A stretch of DNA of 64,000 nucleotides. Source: Anaerolineae bacterium. Its GTDB lineage: Bacteria; Chloroflexota; Anaerolineae; Anaerolineales; Anaerolineaceae. Below are positions 51,632 through 59,931 of this stretch, piece after piece (position 1 is the stretch's first letter; each line of letters opens with the position of its first letter). A program made the position numbers and the translations under genes. A model generated the notes under the pieces. That model saw nothing but the letters and a program-made list of their open reading frames with translations, had not been told where the DNA came from and did not search any database. The stretch is from positions 806,001 to 870,000 of the forward strand of contig JABUFD010000001.1 in NCBI GenBank assembly GCA_013314735.1. The letters run 5' to 3'.

Positions 51632-52410
51632 TGGTGGAAACAGATGCACTTGCCCTCGCTGTATCTACTGTCAGGGCGGCTGGGGATTTCCTGCTTGGAC
51701 AATGTCGAACTCCGGTGAATGTTTTATCTGCCGAAGGGCGTGACATCAAGCTGGCTGTTGATCGTGAATCGGAATCCATTATATTAACTGCGCTTCAGCG
51801 CGATTCAGATTACCCCATCCTGACTGAGGAACGAGGAAAAATTGGGGCGGTTGCTGAAGGTGGACAGCCGTACTGGGTGGTCGATCCGTTGGACGGCTCT
51901 TTAAATTTTAAGAACGCCATCCCGTTTTATTGCGTGTCCATCGCCCTTTGGCGTGATGGTGACCCGTTGCTGGGCGTGGTATATGATCTGCCACATGGCT
52001 CCCTGTATCATGGTACATGTGACACAGGTGCGTTCTGTGACAGTGACCGAATTCAAGTTTCCGGTCAAAACGACCCAGGGAAAGCCGTTTTGGCCACTGG
52101 TTTCCCAACAAAGCGTTCCTTTACACCTGACGCATTGCGCGAGTTGATTGATCAATTCAGCACATTTAAGAAAGTACGGATGCTGGGAGCAGCTGCGCTT
52201 TCATTGGCATACTGTTCCGCCGGGAAGGTGGATGCCTATTGTGAAGACAACATCATGTTGTGGGATGTGGCGGCTGGCATCGCGCTTGTGAAAGCAGCTG
52301 GCGGATGGGTGTCATACGAAAAGTCGGACACCCTGGAGTGGGGGCTGAATGTTCGCTGTGGAAGTACCCCCAGTCTGTTTAACAGGATAGGAAACAATGC
52401 ATCCAATTGA
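51631..52410 (+). CDS. Inositol monophosphatase family protein
   Basis: A 259-residue metal-dependent sugar/nucleotide phosphatase. Motifs: LTEERG (metal Glu), WVVDPLDGSLNFKNAIPFY (DPLDGSxNF) and IMLWDVAAGIALVKAAGG (WDxAAG). Lithium-sensitive type fold. Substrate unknown: an inositol-, sugar- or nucleotide phosphate is possible. ATG 51631 shares bases with the upstream stop, and its 3' end overlaps the next gene by 14 bases. Context suggests dephosphorylation of a sugar-acid phosphate. Confidence 0.87.
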   Translation: MVETDALALAVSTVRAAGDFLLGQCRTPVNVLSAEGRDIKLAVDRESESIILTALQRDSDYPILTEERGKIGAVAEGGQPYWVVDPLDGSLNFKNAIPFYCVSIALWRDGDPLLGVVYDLPHGSLYHGTCDTGAFCDSDRIQVSGQNDPGKAVLATGFPTKRSFTPDALRELIDQFSTFKKVRMLGAAALSLAYCSAGKVDAYCEDNIMLWDVAAGIALVKAAGGWVSYEKSDTLEWGLNVRCGSTPSLFNRIGNNASN

Positions 52411-53233
52411 GATTTGGAAAAAGCGCAGACGGATACTGCCAGTAATTGTTCGCCCTTTGCGTAACGTTGAACGTTGGCTGGCATATCGGTATGGGATAGT
52501 GTTGCATAGCAACGAGAAGGAGCTCTTATCATTAAGAGAGAAACATGCAGGAGAGCGGTGTTTCATTATCGGCAACGGGCCCAGTTTGCGCATAGCCGAT
52601 CTGGATCGCTTAAAAGGCGAAATCACCTTTGCCTCCAACAAAATCTACCTGGCTTTTAATGAGACCAGTTTTAAGCCGACCTACTATTCGGTGATCGATA
52701 CCTATGTACTACAAAACAATCGTGATGAAATCCGCAAGGTGGATGCGTACAAATTATTTGCTCACTATTTTGAGGGTGAATTTCCATATCGCGAGGTGGT
52801 GTATTTTCGCAGCATTGGTGGATTTGTGAAAGGTTTTGGGGCAGAACCAGTGTGGGGCAAGGATTTTTTCGGCGGACACACCGTTGTTTTCTCACAAATG
52901 CAGTTGGCCTGGTATATGGGAATTCGTGAAATATACCTAATTGGGATGGATCACACCTGGCACCTGCCTGACCAGGAGCCAGAGGAGTTTGATGGCTTTG
53001 ATTACTTACTGCGAAGTGGTGGGGAAGTGAATCACTTCCACCCTGATTACCGAAAACCCGGGGAAAAGTGGACATATCCCAAGGTAAAAGAGCAGGAAGA
53101 GTCGTTTCGCATAGCAAAATCGTTCATCGAATCCCACGGCGGAATCGTAAAAAACGCTACACGAGGTGGGGCATTGGAAATTTTTGACCGCGTTGACCTG
53201 GACGATATTTTCGAATCCAGATTCCCAGATTAA
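52397..53233 (+). CDS. DUF115 family protein (MptE-like / glycan-associated)
   Basis: A 278-residue protein with GERCFIIGNGPSLRIADLDRL, the GNGPSL nucleotide-binding loop of DUF115 proteins, followed by FASNKIYLAF and FGGHTVVFSQMQLAWYMGIREIYLIGMDHTW. DUF115 proteins include archaeal MptE (pterin diphosphokinase) and glycosyltransferase-like proteins (Maf type) that attach nonulosonic acids. With the CMP-sugar synthetase at the head of the operon, a transferase of an activated acidic sugar is the attractive reading; it is unproven. Overlaps the convergent HAD gene by four bases. Confidence 0.75.
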   Translation: MHPIEIWKKRRRILPVIVRPLRNVERWLAYRYGIVLHSNEKELLSLREKHAGERCFIIGNGPSLRIADLDRLKGEITFASNKIYLAFNETSFKPTYYSVIDTYVLQNNRDEIRKVDAYKLFAHYFEGEFPYREVVYFRSIGGFVKGFGAEPVWGKDFFGGHTVVFSQMQLAWYMGIREIYLIGMDHTWHLPDQEPEEFDGFDYLLRSGGEVNHFHPDYRKPGEKWTYPKVKEQEESFRIAKSFIESHGGIVKNATRGGALEIFDRVDLDDIFESRFPD

Positions 53234-53988
53234 TCAACCGCACTTGACCACCACTCCAGCAAAGAGGGAAGTTCAAACAGATATTGAATCGTCTTGTCGG
53301 GGGTTATCCCATCATCGTGGGTGTGAATACTGGAGGGGGCCGCCCAACGCCTGATCCAAACATTTTTAATACCTGCCCTCCGAGAGCCGATAATATCCGC
53401 GCTCAAAGTATCACCGATCATCACCGCTTCATCGGGTTGGCGGGAAAAAAGGTCCAGTGCATGGTGAAAAATGGCGGGGTGTGGTTTGCGGTAACCAAAT
53501 TCTGCTGATATAACGACATGCTCCAACAGTGGGCGAAGGCCGTGGTTTGATAACTGCTGGTATACATCCGGCGCATGGGAGGCATTCGAGATCAATCCAA
53601 GTTGAAAACCCATGTTCTTTAGAATTTCCAGTGTTTCAAGGGCAAACTCATCAACGAACCAATGACTGCCTGTAACGCTGTAAAATTGATCTAGTGCTTC
53701 GTTGATCTCGGACGAAGCCAGCGATAGCGCATATTCGGTTATGAGTAGTTCATCCAATAACACGGATGTTGTAACCTCAATATTATCGATGTCTCGCGAT
53801 ATGTAGTAGTCCTTAAGTGCCTTTGAAAATTTTTGGGCGAAATCATCATAGGAGGATACATATCTCTTTTCGTGCAGCAAGGTAGACAATTTTTTTATGG
53901 CGAGCATCATTGTCGTATCCCAGTCTCCCTGGAAATAGGACAACGTGTTTCCCAGGTCAAACAGGATCAGTTGAAATCGTTTCGCCAT
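53230..53988 (-). CDS. HAD-superfamily hydrolase (subfamily IA)
   Basis: A 252-residue phosphatase-like HAD. Motif I DLGNTLSYF (with Gly between the Asp and Asn, so Asp-x-x where the second Asp is Asn), motif II ISNASHA, motif III FGYRKPHPAIF and motif IV MIGDTLSADIIGSRRAG. The second motif-I Asp as Asn is a change from DxDGT and could reduce general-base function. ATG 53988 follows a weak AGAGTGA. It follows an MFS gene on the same strand. Confidence 0.83.
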   Translation of the reverse strand: MAKRFQLILFDLGNTLSYFQGDWDTTMMLAIKKLSTLLHEKRYVSSYDDFAQKFSKALKDYYISRDIDNIEVTTSVLLDELLITEYALSLASSEINEALDQFYSVTGSHWFVDEFALETLEILKNMGFQLGLISNASHAPDVYQQLSNHGLRPLLEHVVISAEFGYRKPHPAIFHHALDLFSRQPDEAVMIGDTLSADIIGSRRAGIKNVWIRRWAAPSSIHTHDDGITPDKTIQYLFELPSLLEWWSSAVD

Positions 53989-53992
53989 CTGA

Positions 53993-55222
53993 TCACTCTG
54001 AAAGGATGGGTTGGCATGGCTGGGCTCCGTCAACAGGGTCGGGTAGTGGAAGTAATTTTTTCCAGATAAGAAATACTGCAACTAGCATCAAGGCGGCAGC
54101 GGTTAACCCGATTGCCCATCCTCCAACATTGCCAATGAGAAGGCCGCCAATGATGGGACAAACAATTTGAGCAAAGGTTTGCGCCGCTGCGGATAAACCC
54201 AAAGTGCCGCCAACATCTTCCTTGATGACCGATTTTGACAATTGAGAGGGTAATGTAGTGTTTACTACGCCAGCCAATAGGGCAATAGGAATAAGGTTAA
54301 TGATCATCCAAATAAAGCTGTTGGTAAATGTGTAGAAGATGAAAGAAATGGTCAGGATGACAACACCAAACAGGATGAGTTGACGTTCTTTGAACCGGCT
54401 TGTCAGCCGGCCGATCGCAAATCCTTGCACAAACACCTGGATCACGCCCACCATCGTCAGCAGATAGCTGGTCGTTTGGGCCGTGAATCCCAGTTGATCT
54501 TTTGAGAAGAGAGCGAAGCTTGAGGTGAAAAGAGTAAAAGCCAGGCTGAAGGCAAGCGTGATTTGCAGCAATTGGCCCACACACGGTCGTTTAATTTCTT
54601 TGAGCAGGAGCTGTAAGGTGAAGGCCGTTTGCGGGTTTCGCCTGCGCTGTGTTTGTTCCTCTTTACTGATCGATTCTGGAAGCCAAATGATAACAAGGAC
54701 CAGATTGACAAGGCTTAAACCTGCCGCAAGAAAAGCGGGAACTGAGAATCCGAACCGGCTTAGGAAACCGCCCAATGCTGGTCCGAAGATGAAACCCAGG
54801 CCGAACGCTGCGCCAATAATCCCAAGACTTTTGGCCCGGTTGCTTTCATCGGTAATGTCGGTGATGTAGGCCCGTGCAAGAGAGACATTTCCCCCCAAAA
54901 CGCCATCCATAATACGGCTGATGAAAATCATCCCGAGGGTGTTGGCCAAACCCAGGATGAGGAAACTGACAACTGTGCCCAGTATACTAAAAATCAATAA
55001 AGGCCGGCGGCCGTACCGATCGGACAGTCGCCCAATGATCGGTGCAGCAAAGAACTGTGCCAACGCATTGGATGTCCCCAGCAAACCAACCAGTGTGGCA
55101 TTGGCATTATAGGTTTCTGCATAATAAGGGAGCAACGGTAAAATCAGGCTGTACCCCAGCAAATCAATAAACACAAAAAAGAATATTAAACCGAGGCGGC
55201 GTTTTCGATCTTTGGGGTCCAT
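53993..55222 (-). CDS. MFS transporter, TetA/DHA1-like
   Basis: A 409-residue 12-helix MFS protein with IFFFVFIDLLGYSLILPLLP, PIIGRLSDRYGRRPLLI (motif A) and GFIFGPALGGFLSRFG (motif C), the pattern of the tetracycline/multidrug DHA1 antiporters. Substrate cannot be deduced. ATG 55222 follows GAGG 6 nt upstream. It is the downstream gene of a run that begins with two small membrane proteins. Confidence 0.86.
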   Translation of the reverse strand: MDPKDRKRRLGLIFFFVFIDLLGYSLILPLLPYYAETYNANATLVGLLGTSNALAQFFAAPIIGRLSDRYGRRPLLIFSILGTVVSFLILGLANTLGMIFISRIMDGVLGGNVSLARAYITDITDESNRAKSLGIIGAAFGLGFIFGPALGGFLSRFGFSVPAFLAAGLSLVNLVLVIIWLPESISKEEQTQRRRNPQTAFTLQLLLKEIKRPCVGQLLQITLAFSLAFTLFTSSFALFSKDQLGFTAQTTSYLLTMVGVIQVFVQGFAIGRLTSRFKERQLILFGVVILTISFIFYTFTNSFIWMIINLIPIALLAGVVNTTLPSQLSKSVIKEDVGGTLGLSAAAQTFAQIVCPIIGGLLIGNVGGWAIGLTAAALMLVAVFLIWKKLLPLPDPVDGAQPCQPILSE

Positions 55223-55235
55223 TCCTTGCCTCGTT

Positions 55236-55574
55236 TTACAGTACCAGGATGAGACCCAATACAAGTTCAAGGATCAAGCTGATAAGGTTTGATGACTCTG
55301 CCGTGGATTTGTCGACGATATACATCGATATGCCCCGAACAACCGCCAGGCTAAGATATACAACGCCCAGGAATAAATAGGCATTAAGCAACATTGTTCC
55401 AGCGCCCAAAGCAATGAAAAGTGCGCCAAAGATGACCCTGATCTCGGTTATACCTCGCGCGCCGGAAGCTTTCAGTCCTGTGAAATCGTAGATGGAACGG
55501 GGTTTCACCAGGGCAAAGACACCAATGGCAAGTGTGGAAACCGCTGCGAGAATGCGCAAGACGGATAAAATCAT
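55236..55574 (-). CDS. DUF4345-like membrane protein
   Basis: A 112-residue protein with four membrane helices and a short loop (GARGITEIRVIFGALFIALG, the E-x-R region typical of DUF4345). No catalytic site. ATG 55574 follows AGGAAAAA. It overlaps neither neighbour and lies 17 bases after the DUF1475 gene and 13 before the MFS gene, so the three may form one transcript. Confidence 0.72.
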   Translation of the reverse strand: MILSVLRILAAVSTLAIGVFALVKPRSIYDFTGLKASGARGITEIRVIFGALFIALGAGTMLLNAYLFLGVVYLSLAVVRGISMYIVDKSTAESSNLISLILELVLGLILVL

Positions 55575-55591
55575 ATCTTTTTCCTTTCTTC

Positions 55592-55924
55592 CTAACCCTG
55601 GTAATGCTTGCCTAACCAGAACTTTTGCCAATTCTCTTTCGCGTCAACCGCTGCCAGAAAAGAATACAGTGCACCAGTCCAGAATCCCAGAACCATCATC
55701 AGGATTACCCAAATAATTGTCATGGGTATGGATTTCTCACGGTAGATGATCCAACCGGAGAACAGGATAAAACCCACATATAAATCCACCAGTGAAACGA
55801 TCCCCCATGGATTGGCGATGATCAGCGCGCCATCTGCTGAAAAGTTTCCGTTGGTAAATCCATTAATAAGGGCTGCGCTCATTGCCAATACACCAACCAG
55901 AGAGACCCACTTAACCACCTTCAT
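55592..55924 (-). CDS. DUF1475-like membrane protein
   Basis: A 110-residue membrane protein with the run ANPWGIVSLVDLYVGFILFS and SGWIIYREKSIP, which I recognise from the DUF1475 family. Three membrane segments. Function unknown. The start has AGGTCGG 3-8 nt upstream. Upstream lies an AT-rich 82-base gap before the CysQ-like gene. Confidence 0.78.
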   Translation of the reverse strand: MKVVKWVSLVGVLAMSAALINGFTNGNFSADGALIIANPWGIVSLVDLYVGFILFSGWIIYREKSIPMTIIWVILMMVLGFWTGALYSFLAAVDAKENWQKFWLGKHYQG

Positions 55925-56006
55925 TATCCGACCTCCAATAATTTCACGATATTGATTATGTTTTTATATTGTACATAATAAACATAAAAAACATGTAAAC
56001 GCAGGA

Positions 56007-56996
56007 TTATATAGTGCCTTGGAGTGCCTCAAGCGCTTGCTGATGGACCAAACCATTCGTCGCCAGAATTCCGGTATTGTTAAGCAGCATGCGTCCGCAG
56101 GTAAAATCCAACGGCTTTCCATCGATGTCTGTAATGATTCCGCCAGCCTCTTCCAGTATGATCGATCCGGCTGCCTGATCCCAAATTTTTTCTTTGTAAT
56201 CCATCCGGTTTGGAGAAAGCATGCGCAATAGAAGGTCTCCCTGGCCTGATGCCAACAGCACATATTTCGCCTGGCTGTCCATCGCGATGGCGGGAATCCG
56301 AGTGCCCAGCCGGGCAAGAAAGTCCTCCGTTCTTCCCGTATCAGTATGGCCGCTTTCAAAAGACCTGAGGAGCCGGATTTTCGAGGTTTGATTGACACTC
56401 GATACCGTCAATCGTTTTTTACCGTTGCTGTCATCTAAAGGGGATATCCAGGCTCCCTGGCCCCGAACAGCAAAGGCTATGCACCCGACCGAAGTCCCAT
56501 CAGTGGTTCCCGACGGCGAGAGATTGGGGCATCCCAGGATTCCGATTTGCACTTTGGCATTTTCAATGAAGGCCAGTGCGACCACGTATTGATCACCGCG
56601 CAGAAAACCTTTTGTGCCGTCGATGGGGTCCAGCGTCCAATATCGATCCCCCGGCGACATGTTCCCGGCATCGATCCAATCCAGAATTTCTGGTGGGGTG
56701 GCCTCCGGGTACTGGAGGTTGACATACTGTACTATTTGTGCAAGCGTGGATGCGTGCTGCGGTTTGCGAATCTCATCTGCATTTTCTTCGCCAACGATCA
56801 CAGTGGCTGGCAAATAGGTATGTAACATCCGTGAAACGACAGCCTGGGAAGCGAAGTCAGCAATGGTAACTGGCGAATTGTCCGATTTATTCAATGCGTC
56901 GATGATGATTTCACGTTGTATCCGTTGCACCAATCGACTGGCCACCTTGACGGCTGCTATGCCATAAGTCAGGTATTGTTCAAAGTCGAATTGCAT
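56007..56996 (-). CDS. 3'(2'),5'-bisphosphate nucleotidase-like phosphatase (CysQ/HAL2 type)
   Basis: A 329-residue IMPase-superfamily phosphatase. Motifs: SPVTIADFASQAVVSRML, IVGEENADEI (metal Glu), RYWTLDPIDGTKGFLRGDQY (DPIDGTKGF, the PAP-phosphatase form) and KIWDQAAGSIILEEAGG. The length and GTKGF favour the HAL2/SAL1 (PAP) type over inositol monophosphatases. It would recycle 3'-phosphoadenosine 5'-phosphate from sulfate transfer. ATG 56996 follows AGGAT. A single gene between divergent DUF711 and the membrane proteins. Confidence 0.87.
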   Translation of the reverse strand: MQFDFEQYLTYGIAAVKVASRLVQRIQREIIIDALNKSDNSPVTIADFASQAVVSRMLHTYLPATVIVGEENADEIRKPQHASTLAQIVQYVNLQYPEATPPEILDWIDAGNMSPGDRYWTLDPIDGTKGFLRGDQYVVALAFIENAKVQIGILGCPNLSPSGTTDGTSVGCIAFAVRGQGAWISPLDDSNGKKRLTVSSVNQTSKIRLLRSFESGHTDTGRTEDFLARLGTRIPAIAMDSQAKYVLLASGQGDLLLRMLSPNRMDYKEKIWDQAAGSIILEEAGGIITDIDGKPLDFTCGRMLLNNTGILATNGLVHQQALEALQGTI

Positions 56997-57091
56997 ATTT
57001 TTATCCTGTTTGATTGGTTTCCGAAACCGTTGTATGATTTGGAAGAAATTGTAACACTCAAAACCCCTGAATTAAGTCACCAGGAGGACGT

Positions 57092-58354
57092 ATGATTATC
57101 CGATCCATCACCTTTTTTACCAATATAGATGAAAACAACAAATTGGAAGACAACTTTACTGTACTGTTGACCAAACTGAGCGTTCGATTACGAGATATGT
57201 TGACTGCGCATGGCGATATGGTTCAAAGCATACGCATGGCAACCAACTCATTTTGTCACTTCCTTTCATTGGGGGATGCATCGAAAGCCATTCAGAAAGC
57301 GATAGAACTCGAACAGGCTGCGATATATGCAGGGGTCGATTACCTCTCACTGGGGCCAGCATTGCCCGGTTTTCCTGGCAGTTATCGCCTGATCCCAGAG
57401 ATTTTGGGTGAAACCAGACGAGTTTTTTTTACAGGGGAGATTGCCAATGCAGAATATGGTGTTGATCTTTCTGCCATCCATCAATGTTCTGCCGTGATCA
57501 AAGCACTGGGTGAGTTGGAAGAAAACGGGTTTGCCAATCTTTTCTTCGCTGCAACAGCGAATCTTCCAGGGCGCATTCCTTTTCTGCCTGCGGCTTATCA
57601 GAACGGAAATGGGAGCGGATTTGCACTGGCAATTGAGGCTGGAGATGTGGCTGTCTCAGCAATCATGAGTGCAGGGACACTGGAGGAGGCCAGGCATTCC
57701 TACATCGAGCAAATTGAGTGGCATGCAAAACGCCTTGAGCAATTGATTCAGGAAATTATCAAAGAACCGCAATTTGAAGAAGTTGAGTTCTACGGGTTTG
57801 ATATGACACCTGCACCATACATTACAGAGGAGCGTTCGGTTGGCACGGTATTGGCCCAATTAAGCGGTGTACCTGTTGGATCCCAGGGTTCTTTGGCCGC
57901 GGCAGCTTTTTTGATGGATGCCCTCGATCAGGCACGGTTTCGACGGTCAGGTTTTAATGGTTTAATGATGCCCGTGTTGGAGGATGTTGTGTTGGCAAAA
58001 AGTGCGGCCGATGGTACCCTCAGCATCCGCGATTTACTGCTCATGTCCACAGTTTGTGGCACCGGGCTGGATACGGTGCCGATCCCAGGAGAAACCAGCA
58101 CACAGGCAATAGAAGCAATCCTGCGTGACGTGGCATTTCTGTCATCACGATTACAGAAACCACTAACTGCCCGATTGATGCCGATTCCCGGAAAGAAAGC
58201 CGGCGAAATGACAGCGTTCCAGTTTGATTACTTTGTTAATACCCGCGTAATGCCAGTGGATGAACCCCATTCCACCGGCAAACTGCCATCCAATGGGCGG
58301 GTTCAAATACACCCCAAATCAAGTTATGCGGTAGATGCGAAACGTTTTGGCTAA
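57092..58354 (+). CDS. DUF711 (UPF0210) family protein
   Basis: A 420-residue DUF711 protein, distantly like ribonucleotide-reductase-type folds. Family parts are IRSITFFTNI, GVDYLSLGPALPGFPG, CSAVIKALGELEENGF with NLFFAATANL, and VCGTGLDTVPIPGETS, the conserved GLDxVxxPG block. Function is unknown. ATG 57092 has AGGAGGA 5 nt upstream. It is convergent with the NYN gene and overlaps it by four bases. Confidence 0.87.
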   Translation: MIIRSITFFTNIDENNKLEDNFTVLLTKLSVRLRDMLTAHGDMVQSIRMATNSFCHFLSLGDASKAIQKAIELEQAAIYAGVDYLSLGPALPGFPGSYRLIPEILGETRRVFFTGEIANAEYGVDLSAIHQCSAVIKALGELEENGFANLFFAATANLPGRIPFLPAAYQNGNGSGFALAIEAGDVAVSAIMSAGTLEEARHSYIEQIEWHAKRLEQLIQEIIKEPQFEEVEFYGFDMTPAPYITEERSVGTVLAQLSGVPVGSQGSLAAAAFLMDALDQARFRRSGFNGLMMPVLEDVVLAKSAADGTLSIRDLLLMSTVCGTGLDTVPIPGETSTQAIEAILRDVAFLSSRLQKPLTARLMPIPGKKAGEMTAFQFDYFVNTRVMPVDEPHSTGKLPSNGRVQIHPKSSYAVDAKRFG

Positions 58355-59109
58355 TCCCTGTCGTCTTTCATGGTGATATAAATTTTTGAGGAAGGGCCTT
58401 CCCGGTTTAATCCCCGAATACGGAACTCATTCTTGTAGGCCTGGATCAAACGTAGTAATTGGCTATGGCCATATGTGCGGGGGTCAAAGCTTGGGTCCAA
58501 TTGCCGCAGCGCATTCCCGATGTCACTGAGAGATGCCCAATCATCATCACCCGCGGCCATGTCAAATGCGCTCTCCAGAAGCGGGATTGGATCCGGCGCA
58601 GCGCTCTTCTCAGCTGCCTGTTGAGCAGCTGCTGGTCGGCGCGATGTGCGTTTGTTGGCGGAAAAGTTTTCTGTGAAGAGGAATACATCACACGCGTTCA
58701 CAAAAGCGCGTGGGGTGGTTTTCTTCCCAATTCCCATGACGAAAATTCCGGTTTCACGGATGCGCGTAGCCAACCGAGTGTAATCTGAGTCACTCGATAC
58801 CAGGCAGTAACTATTTACAGCACCACTATAGAGAATGTCCATCGCGTCGATGATCATGGCGCTATCTGTAGCGTTTTTCCCGATTGTGTAGCGGAACTGT
58901 TGAATAGGTTGAACTGCAAAGGTGTGGAGGGTGTCTTTCCAGCCATTCATATTGGCTGTGGTCCAATCCCCATAAATACGGCGAATGGTGATTGTTCCGT
59001 ATTTGCCAGTCTCTGCGAGAATGTCACTAATCAGTTTGGGTTGTGCGTTGTCGCCATCAATAAGTAGTGCGAAGCGGCGATTGCTTCGGTCTGTGGGTTG
59101 AATTGCCAT
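58351..59109 (-). CDS. NYN-domain protein with OST-HTH/LOTUS domain (LabA/DUF88 type)
   Basis: A 252-residue protein. The NYN (PIN-like) nuclease domain (1-150) has FALLIDGDNAQP, GKNATDSAMIIDAMDILYS and LVSSDSDYTRLATRIRE, with the acidic residues expected of the family. An Ala-rich linker follows, then an OST-HTH/LOTUS domain (about 175-250; WASLSDIGNALRQLDPSFDPRTYGHSQLLRLI). LOTUS domains bind RNA or G-quadruplexes, so an RNA-directed nuclease is likely. It follows an MgtC gene by 22 bases. Confidence 0.87.
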   Translation of the reverse strand: MAIQPTDRSNRRFALLIDGDNAQPKLISDILAETGKYGTITIRRIYGDWTTANMNGWKDTLHTFAVQPIQQFRYTIGKNATDSAMIIDAMDILYSGAVNSYCLVSSDSDYTRLATRIRETGIFVMGIGKKTTPRAFVNACDVFLFTENFSANKRTSRRPAAAQQAAEKSAAPDPIPLLESAFDMAAGDDDWASLSDIGNALRQLDPSFDPRTYGHSQLLRLIQAYKNEFRIRGLNREGPSSKIYITMKDDRD

Positions 59110-59131
59110 TGGGCTCCTTCAAAATCTAATA

Positions 59132-59806
59132 TCAGGCAATTTCGAAACTTCTTACTCCATCAATATCGGCGATATCTTCGATCAATGTGTCCAGGGCCGC
59201 ATGATCCCTGGTGCGAATATTAATCTCTATCCCGATACGTTGTTCTTCCATGTTCTTTTTTACACTGAAAGAAGTGGATTCGTAATTGCTGTCACTGTAA
59301 ACCGAGACAACCTTTTTAATTTCTTTTAATAAACCAGGCCGATCATCAGCTTTTAACGATAATTGGATGGTAATGAACGGCTGAATCAAATTTTCTTCCA
59401 GAAGGTTGATCAATGTCAGCACAACCAGCAGGATGGCTGTTGTGGCAACTGCCGGAAAGAAGTAACCGGCGCCGACACACAGACCAACCACTGCCATGGT
59501 CCACATGGATGCGGCAGTGGTCAAGCCCTTTATTTGTGCTCCATAACGCAGAATCGCACCCGCGCCGAGAAAACCAATACCTGAGATGACCTGGGCGGCA
59601 ATCCGTCCCGGATCGCCGATGGGATTCGAGGAAAATATCATTGGCGAGTTAATCGAAAGTACCATGGCCAGGCAGGCACCGATTACAAGGATGATATGGG
59701 TACGTAAACCAGCTGGCTGGTTCTGGTATTCCCGTTCCAATCCCACCACGCTGCCCAATACACCGGCAAGGAGGATTCTCAATATGACTTCTGAATTTGT
59801 CAGCAT
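59132..59806 (-). CDS. MgtC/SapB family protein
   Basis: A 224-residue membrane protein. The N-terminal domain (about four helices) has GSVVGLEREYQNQPAGLRTH and LGAGAILRYGAQIKGLTTAA, the MgtC family pattern. The C-terminal soluble part (about 150-224) looks like an ACT-type fold (RPGLLKEIKKVVSVYS). MgtC proteins affect magnesium adaptation and ATP synthase. The NYN gene follows on the same strand. Confidence 0.88.
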   Translation of the reverse strand: MLTNSEVILRILLAGVLGSVVGLEREYQNQPAGLRTHIILVIGACLAMVLSINSPMIFSSNPIGDPGRIAAQVISGIGFLGAGAILRYGAQIKGLTTAASMWTMAVVGLCVGAGYFFPAVATTAILLVVLTLINLLEENLIQPFITIQLSLKADDRPGLLKEIKKVVSVYSDSNYESTSFSVKKNMEEQRIGIEINIRTRDHAALDTLIEDIADIDGVRSFEIA

Positions 59807-59885
59807 GTTCCCTATAAATAAAATTGTTGTCTACTCTATTGATTATAGGTGATTCGGTGAAAAATTGACAGGGTAGTTAAAAACT

Positions 59886-59912
59886 GAAGGGCGGCTTTAT
59901 AAGCCGCCCTTC
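59886..59912 (-). terminator. Terminator of the sugar ABC transporter operon
   Basis: A 12-bp perfect stem (59886-59897 with 59901-59912) and a 3-base loop. On the minus strand it is followed by cagttttt. It lies 20 bases past the stop of the binding-protein gene. Confidence 0.92.
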
Positions 59913-59931
59913 ATAAAAACATTGGTTCCGC

